DNA of 35,122 nucleotides, taken from JANNVK01 sp031414415 (GTDB lineage: Bacteria > Acidobacteriota > Blastocatellia > Pyrinomonadales > Pyrinomonadaceae). The DNA lies in assembly GCA_031414415.1 (NCBI GenBank), contig JANNVK010000203.1, forward strand, positions 1 to 35,122, written 5' to 3'. Position numbers and translations under genes: made by a program. Position 1 is the first letter of the stretch. Each line of letters opens with the position of its first letter. Below are positions 32,240 through 35,122 of this stretch, piece by piece. The notes below the pieces were generated by a model that was given only the letters and a program-made list of their open reading frames with translations, was not told the DNA's origin and searched no databases.

Positions 32240-34339
32240 TTACCTTGCGGCAGTTGGAAAATCTCCGTTAATCCCAAATTGTTTGTAATCAAAAGTACCA
32301 TCGATACTTCTGAGCATATACCAAAAGCCGTTACTTGGACGGAAAACCGAAATATCAGTCACTCCATCGCCGTCCATATCTGACGCAACCGGAATATCTC
32401 CGAAAGCACCAAATTGAACTCCATAAAAGCTATTAGTTGAGCTTGCTAAAACATACCAATTACCTGTGCTTTGGCGGAAAACGGTAATATCATCGCGTCC
32501 ATCTCCATCAAAATCACCAGTCATCGGAATATCGCCAAACATTCCAAACTGATCTGCTTTAAATTGACCTGTGCGGCTTTCAATACGATACCAAACGCCA
32601 GTAGAAGGTCTGAAAACGCATATTTCGCTGATTCCATCACCATCTAAGTCTGACGTAATTGGAATGTCGCCATCTATTCCAAATTGGATTGCTTTTAAAC
32701 TTCCATTTGAACTCAGCGAACTATACCAAACACCAGTTGAAGCACGGAAAACAGTAACGTCATTTTGTCCGTCACCGTCAAAATCGCCACGAACCGGAAT
32801 GTCTGTCGGCAAGCCAAATTGAATATTTGTAGTTCCGTTGTCAGAGCTTCTCGAAATAATCCAACTTCCGCCACGATAAACCGCAACATCAGTTAAACCA
32901 TCGCCATCGTAATCTGCCGACATCGGAATATCACCAGCTTGCCCGAGAGCTTTTTCGGTGTAGCCATTTCCATTGTTGATATACCAAATTCCGCTCGATT
33001 GTCGATAAACAGCGATGTCTTCAACAACAGTTCCGCTAAATCCGCTATGACGACTGCGGCTACGAACTTGTCCGCGAATTTCGCCGTTTGCATTATTTAC
33101 AGTCGCGATTTGTAAATACCACATTCCGGCACGAAGTTGTGCAACTTGAGCCGAAGTAACGTCAAATGTTTTGTCCAAAACTCTGCCAGATGTTCCTGTT
33201 ACAGTTCCGAGATCAAAAATTTGCTCGCCCGTTGAACCAGTTTCAGCTGGACCATAAATTCTTGCATTTGCTGCGTTTGACGATAATCCAAAATAGCCAA
33301 CTGAAACTTTTATTTGTGTTTCAGTGCTGTTAAGAGATATGCCAATAAATCCACGTCCCATACCTGTAACAGGCGGAACAACTTGGCTGCCTTGCATTCT
33401 GCCATCAAAAAATCTTGCCGGACGCGGTGTCGGAGTTGGTGTCGGCGAACCATTTGGCGTTGGCGAAACAGTCGGACTAGGCGTAGGCATTGGCGTTTGA
33501 GCACGGAACGTTCCGGTTAAAACTGTTATGTCATTTCTCAAAACACTGAGCGTATCGCCCGAAACGACAGTTGGCACAGTTCCGTTTGTCGAATTAAGTC
33601 GTAGAGAACCTTCACCAAAATTGCTTAATGTAATTTGCCCAATTTCTATTGCATTGAGTTTAACTTTTAAAATTGTTCCTGTTGGAAAACTCACTCTGTT
33701 GACAAAAACGCCAAGTGATTTTGAACTTGTTCCAAAGGCAACGTATTGCCCAACACCTTTTGGCATTACACCATTTATAGTTGCACCAGTTAATGGCGAA
33801 AACAAAACTAAACTTGGTGTCGGATGTGGCGTAAATGTTGGATGCGGAGTTGGTGTCGCCGTTGGACTCACAGTCGGAGTTGGCGAAGGAGTTGCAGGAA
33901 CAAAAAACGTTCCAGCTAATATTGTTGCCGTGCCGTTTTTTACTGCAACTGTTGATCCAGAAACGATTACTGGAGCATTACCGCTAATTCTAAACGTGCC
34001 ACTTTTAGCTGGACTTAAAACGATTTGCCCGACATTTGTTCCATTTACTGAAACTGTCAAAGCAGTTTGCGGCGGCAAGTTTACACTCGAAACATCAGTT
34101 TGAAAAGTGCTTCCAGGCATTCCAACAAATGTTGTGCTAACTGAAGTTCCGCGAGGAGTCATTCCTCCAATTGCACTGCCAGATAGTATTGCAATTATTG
34201 AATTTGGTGGAGCTGAAGTAGTTTGAGCATCAGTTTTTTCAGCAATAAAAAACGGTAAAATTGCAATCATCACAACAAATGTAATTGTTGCAATAATCCA
34301 CATTTCACTTCTTTTGAAAGTAATAGATTTAGTAGCCAT
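32240..34339 (-). CDS. Large secreted CHRD protein with twin N-terminal domains and FG-GAP repeats
   Basis: Product of 699 residues. AAGGA (minus strand, about 34349-34353) supports the ATG at 34339. A signal peptide with a hydrophobic core (IIATITFVVMIAILPFF) covers about 1-38. Two related domains of about 100 residues follow (about 45-150 and 175-285), each ending in a T/I-x-LxGTF strand and each followed by a Thr-Pro linker such as TPSPTPTVSPTATPTP. A CHRD domain covers about 310-430 (RMQGSQVVPPVTGMG through NANGEIRGQV). The last 260 residues hold five calcium-loop repeats (DYDGDGLTDVAVYR, DFDGDGQNDVTVFR and so on). No catalytic motif is seen. It is probably an extracellular modular binding protein; Thr-Pro linkers may be glycosylated. 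Confidence 0.85.
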   Translation of the reverse strand: MATKSITFKRSEMWIIATITFVVMIAILPFFIAEKTDAQTTSAPPNSIIAILSGSAIGGMTPRGTSVSTTFVGMPGSTFQTDVSSVNLPPQTALTVSVNGTNVGQIVLSPAKSGTFRISGNAPVIVSGSTVAVKNGTATILAGTFFVPATPSPTPTVSPTATPTPHPTFTPHPTPSLVLFSPLTGATINGVMPKGVGQYVAFGTSSKSLGVFVNRVSFPTGTILKVKLNAIEIGQITLSNFGEGSLRLNSTNGTVPTVVSGDTLSVLRNDITVLTGTFRAQTPMPTPSPTVSPTPNGSPTPTPTPRPARFFDGRMQGSQVVPPVTGMGRGFIGISLNSTETQIKVSVGYFGLSSNAANARIYGPAETGSTGEQIFDLGTVTGTSGRVLDKTFDVTSAQVAQLRAGMWYLQIATVNNANGEIRGQVRSRSRHSGFSGTVVEDIAVYRQSSGIWYINNGNGYTEKALGQAGDIPMSADYDGDGLTDVAVYRGGSWIISRSSDNGTTNIQFGLPTDIPVRGDFDGDGQNDVTVFRASTGVWYSSLSSNGSLKAIQFGIDGDIPITSDLDGDGISEICVFRPSTGVWYRIESRTGQFKADQFGMFGDIPMTGDFDGDGRDDITVFRQSTGNWYVLASSTNSFYGVQFGAFGDIPVASDMDGDGVTDISVFRPSNGFWYMLRSIDGTFDYKQFGINGDFPTAAR

Positions 34340-34411
34340 TTGAATTTTCCTTATTTTGTTAGATTTTATCTCTACGACAAAAAAGCAATTCGCTTTTGAT
34401 AAGATTTGCGA

Positions 34412-34441
34412 AGTATATCATAGAAACATTTTTTTGACCAA
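34412..34441 (-). promoter_or_regulatory. Candidate promoter for the large CHRD/FG-GAP gene
   Basis: On the minus strand TTGGTC (34441-34436) and TATACT (34417-34412) are separated by 18 bases, about 75 bases before the ATG at 34339. The -10 box is good and the -35 box is moderate. Confidence 0.4.
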
Positions 34442-34510
34442 AGAAATTAGTAAAACCTTTGTAAAATTCGCCTTTTTTAAACGAGATTACGCATTAGTCG
34501 AATTTCAGTA

Positions 34511-34750
34511 AAGGGCAGTTCTATAAATTGCCACTAGCTTCAGCTAGTGGTTTAATTAAAGAAAAAATACGGCTTAAGCCGAACTAAAAAAATGTTTTCA
34601 TTCCTTACAGCTTCAGCTAAAGCACAGCGGATAAATGATTTATTTATTTTATTCGGCTTAAGCCTTTTTTAATTTAACCTGTCCACTAGCTCAAGCTAGT
34701 GGCAATTTATAAAATCTAATAATGCATTTATGTATTTTTAGAAGCTCCCT
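34511..34750 (-). mobile_element. MITE-like palindrome-rich element, copy 2 (inverted)
   Basis: Reverse complement of the element at 11321-11561, with about seven differences over 240 bases by eye. The same hairpins with CCACTAGCT arms and the GGCTTAAGCC modules are present, and several changes are compensated or fall in loops (for example CTAAAG to CTTAAG). The following bases (34751-34870) contain GGGCTAAAGCC and may be a decayed relative. It lies upstream of the CHRD/FG-GAP gene. Confidence 0.75.
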
Positions 34751-34899
34751 AAAATAAACTTCCCTTTTACTTGAGCTTAATTTGTGCTAAAGCGATAAGG
34801 AATTTCATTTTTAACAGCTGGGCTAAAGCCGAATCCTTGTTTTATTCATCGGCAATTCATAATACCTATTTCATAATCTCGATTTAACCTCAAAACGCA

Positions 34900-34947
34900 A
34901 AAAACCTTGCCCAAAAACTGAATGTTTTTAGGCAAGGTCTTTTTTTA
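34900..34947 (-). terminator. Terminator of the FG-GAP gene entering from the right edge
   Basis: ACCTTGCC (34904-34911) pairs with GGCAAGGT (34931-34938), extended by AAAAAC/GTTTTT. Both sides carry A or T runs, so it works in either direction. It lies about 100 bases beyond the stop of the partial gene at 35047. Confidence 0.8.
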
Positions 34948-35006
34948 TTCTAAGCTGGTTATTTTGAAATATCTAAATAGCTGAATTAAATGGGTTTAAT
35001 TCATCA

Positions 35007-35034
35007 TTCACAATTCACAATTCACAATTTATAA
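35007..35034. repeat. Heptamer tandem repeat TTCACAA
   Basis: Three exact copies of TTCACAA followed by TTTATAA lie between the terminator and the stop of the partial FG-GAP gene. Confidence 0.8.
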
Positions 35035-35046
35035 TTACCAACTTTT

Positions 35047-35122
35047 TTATCTCACAAAAGCATTCGGCACCGGAATATCTTCCGCGATTCCGAATTGGAT
35101 TGATGTAAATCCGAGTTGGCTG
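35047..35122 (-). CDS. FG-GAP repeat protein, C-terminal end only
   Basis: Partial gene running off the right edge. The last 24 residues read ANSDLHPIQFGIAEDIPVPN then AFVR and a TAA stop at 35047-35049. The IQFGI..DIPVP pattern and the final -VR match the ends of the other FG-GAP proteins in the window (for example PLPSLSVR at 3806). It is the fifth member of this family here. Confidence 0.8.
   Translation of the reverse strand, partial: SQLGFTSIQFGIAEDIPVPNAFVR

Noticed and set aside
33528..34103. Plus-strand ORF of 191 codons opposite the large CHRD/FG-GAP gene.
   Set aside because: Its Gly/Val-rich repeats are the complement of the Thr-Pro linkers; it has no ribosome binding site or family match.

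Overview
The window looks like the chromosome of an AT-rich Acidobacteriota member, most likely class Blastocatellia (Pyrinomonadaceae-like). This is inferred from the gene content: two secreted proteins with the acidobacterial VWFA-related domain, several secreted proteins ending in FG-GAP/VCBS-type DxDGDG repeats, CHRD domains, and a winged-helix/transmembrane/TPR regulator. No ribosomal or other phylogenetic marker is present, so the assignment rests on protein families alone.

Layout. Positions 1-8600 hold a CHRD/FG-GAP secreted protein, a small secreted glycine-rich protein, malate dehydrogenase, a minus-strand FG-GAP protein, a large secreted subtilisin-like protease with a hexapeptide-repeat tail, and a DUF4081-type GNAT acetyltransferase. 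Positions 8700-11230 encode a membrane PAS-GGDEF-EAL c-di-GMP enzyme. Then comes an intergenic region with a 241-bp MITE-like repeat, a minus-strand secreted protein, and a periplasmic aldehyde/xanthine oxidoreductase cluster of the PaoABC type (12822-19312). That cluster is interrupted between its FAD and molybdenum subunits by a secreted TIMP-like protein and a DUF1016 PD-(D/E)XK nuclease gene. Positions 19314-24068 carry the winged-helix/TPR regulator, an FG-GAP protein, a vestigial copy of the regulator start, and a papain-family protease. Positions 24102-27510 hold trpA, a GT39 glycosyltransferase and a Gfo/Idh/MocA oxidoreductase. Positions 27796-31658 hold a serine hydrolase and two VWFA proteins, followed by tRNA-Phe. 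The right end has a large CHRD/FG-GAP protein, a second, inverted copy of the MITE-like repeat, and the 3' end of another FG-GAP gene.

Functionally the window is dominated by exported proteins: FG-GAP/CHRD, proteases, VWFA and carboxypeptidase-regulatory-like proteins. Two of these genes have textbook sigma-54 -24/-12 promoters (1758-1773 and 5052-5067). The second also has a 10-bp inverted repeat where an enhancer-binding protein would be expected.

The most striking structural observation is at 16043-17184. The DUF1016 nuclease gene sits between two 53-bp direct copies (one mismatch) of the start of the molybdenum-subunit gene. It therefore appears to have inserted into the operon by duplicating the 5' end of the downstream gene, leaving that gene intact. 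The nuclease gene itself carries an in-frame TAA 38 codons before its natural end. Other signs of genome plasticity are the inverted pair of near-identical MITE-like elements, a 48-bp duplication at a gene end, 7- and 8-bp tandem repeats between genes, and arrays of short palindromes.
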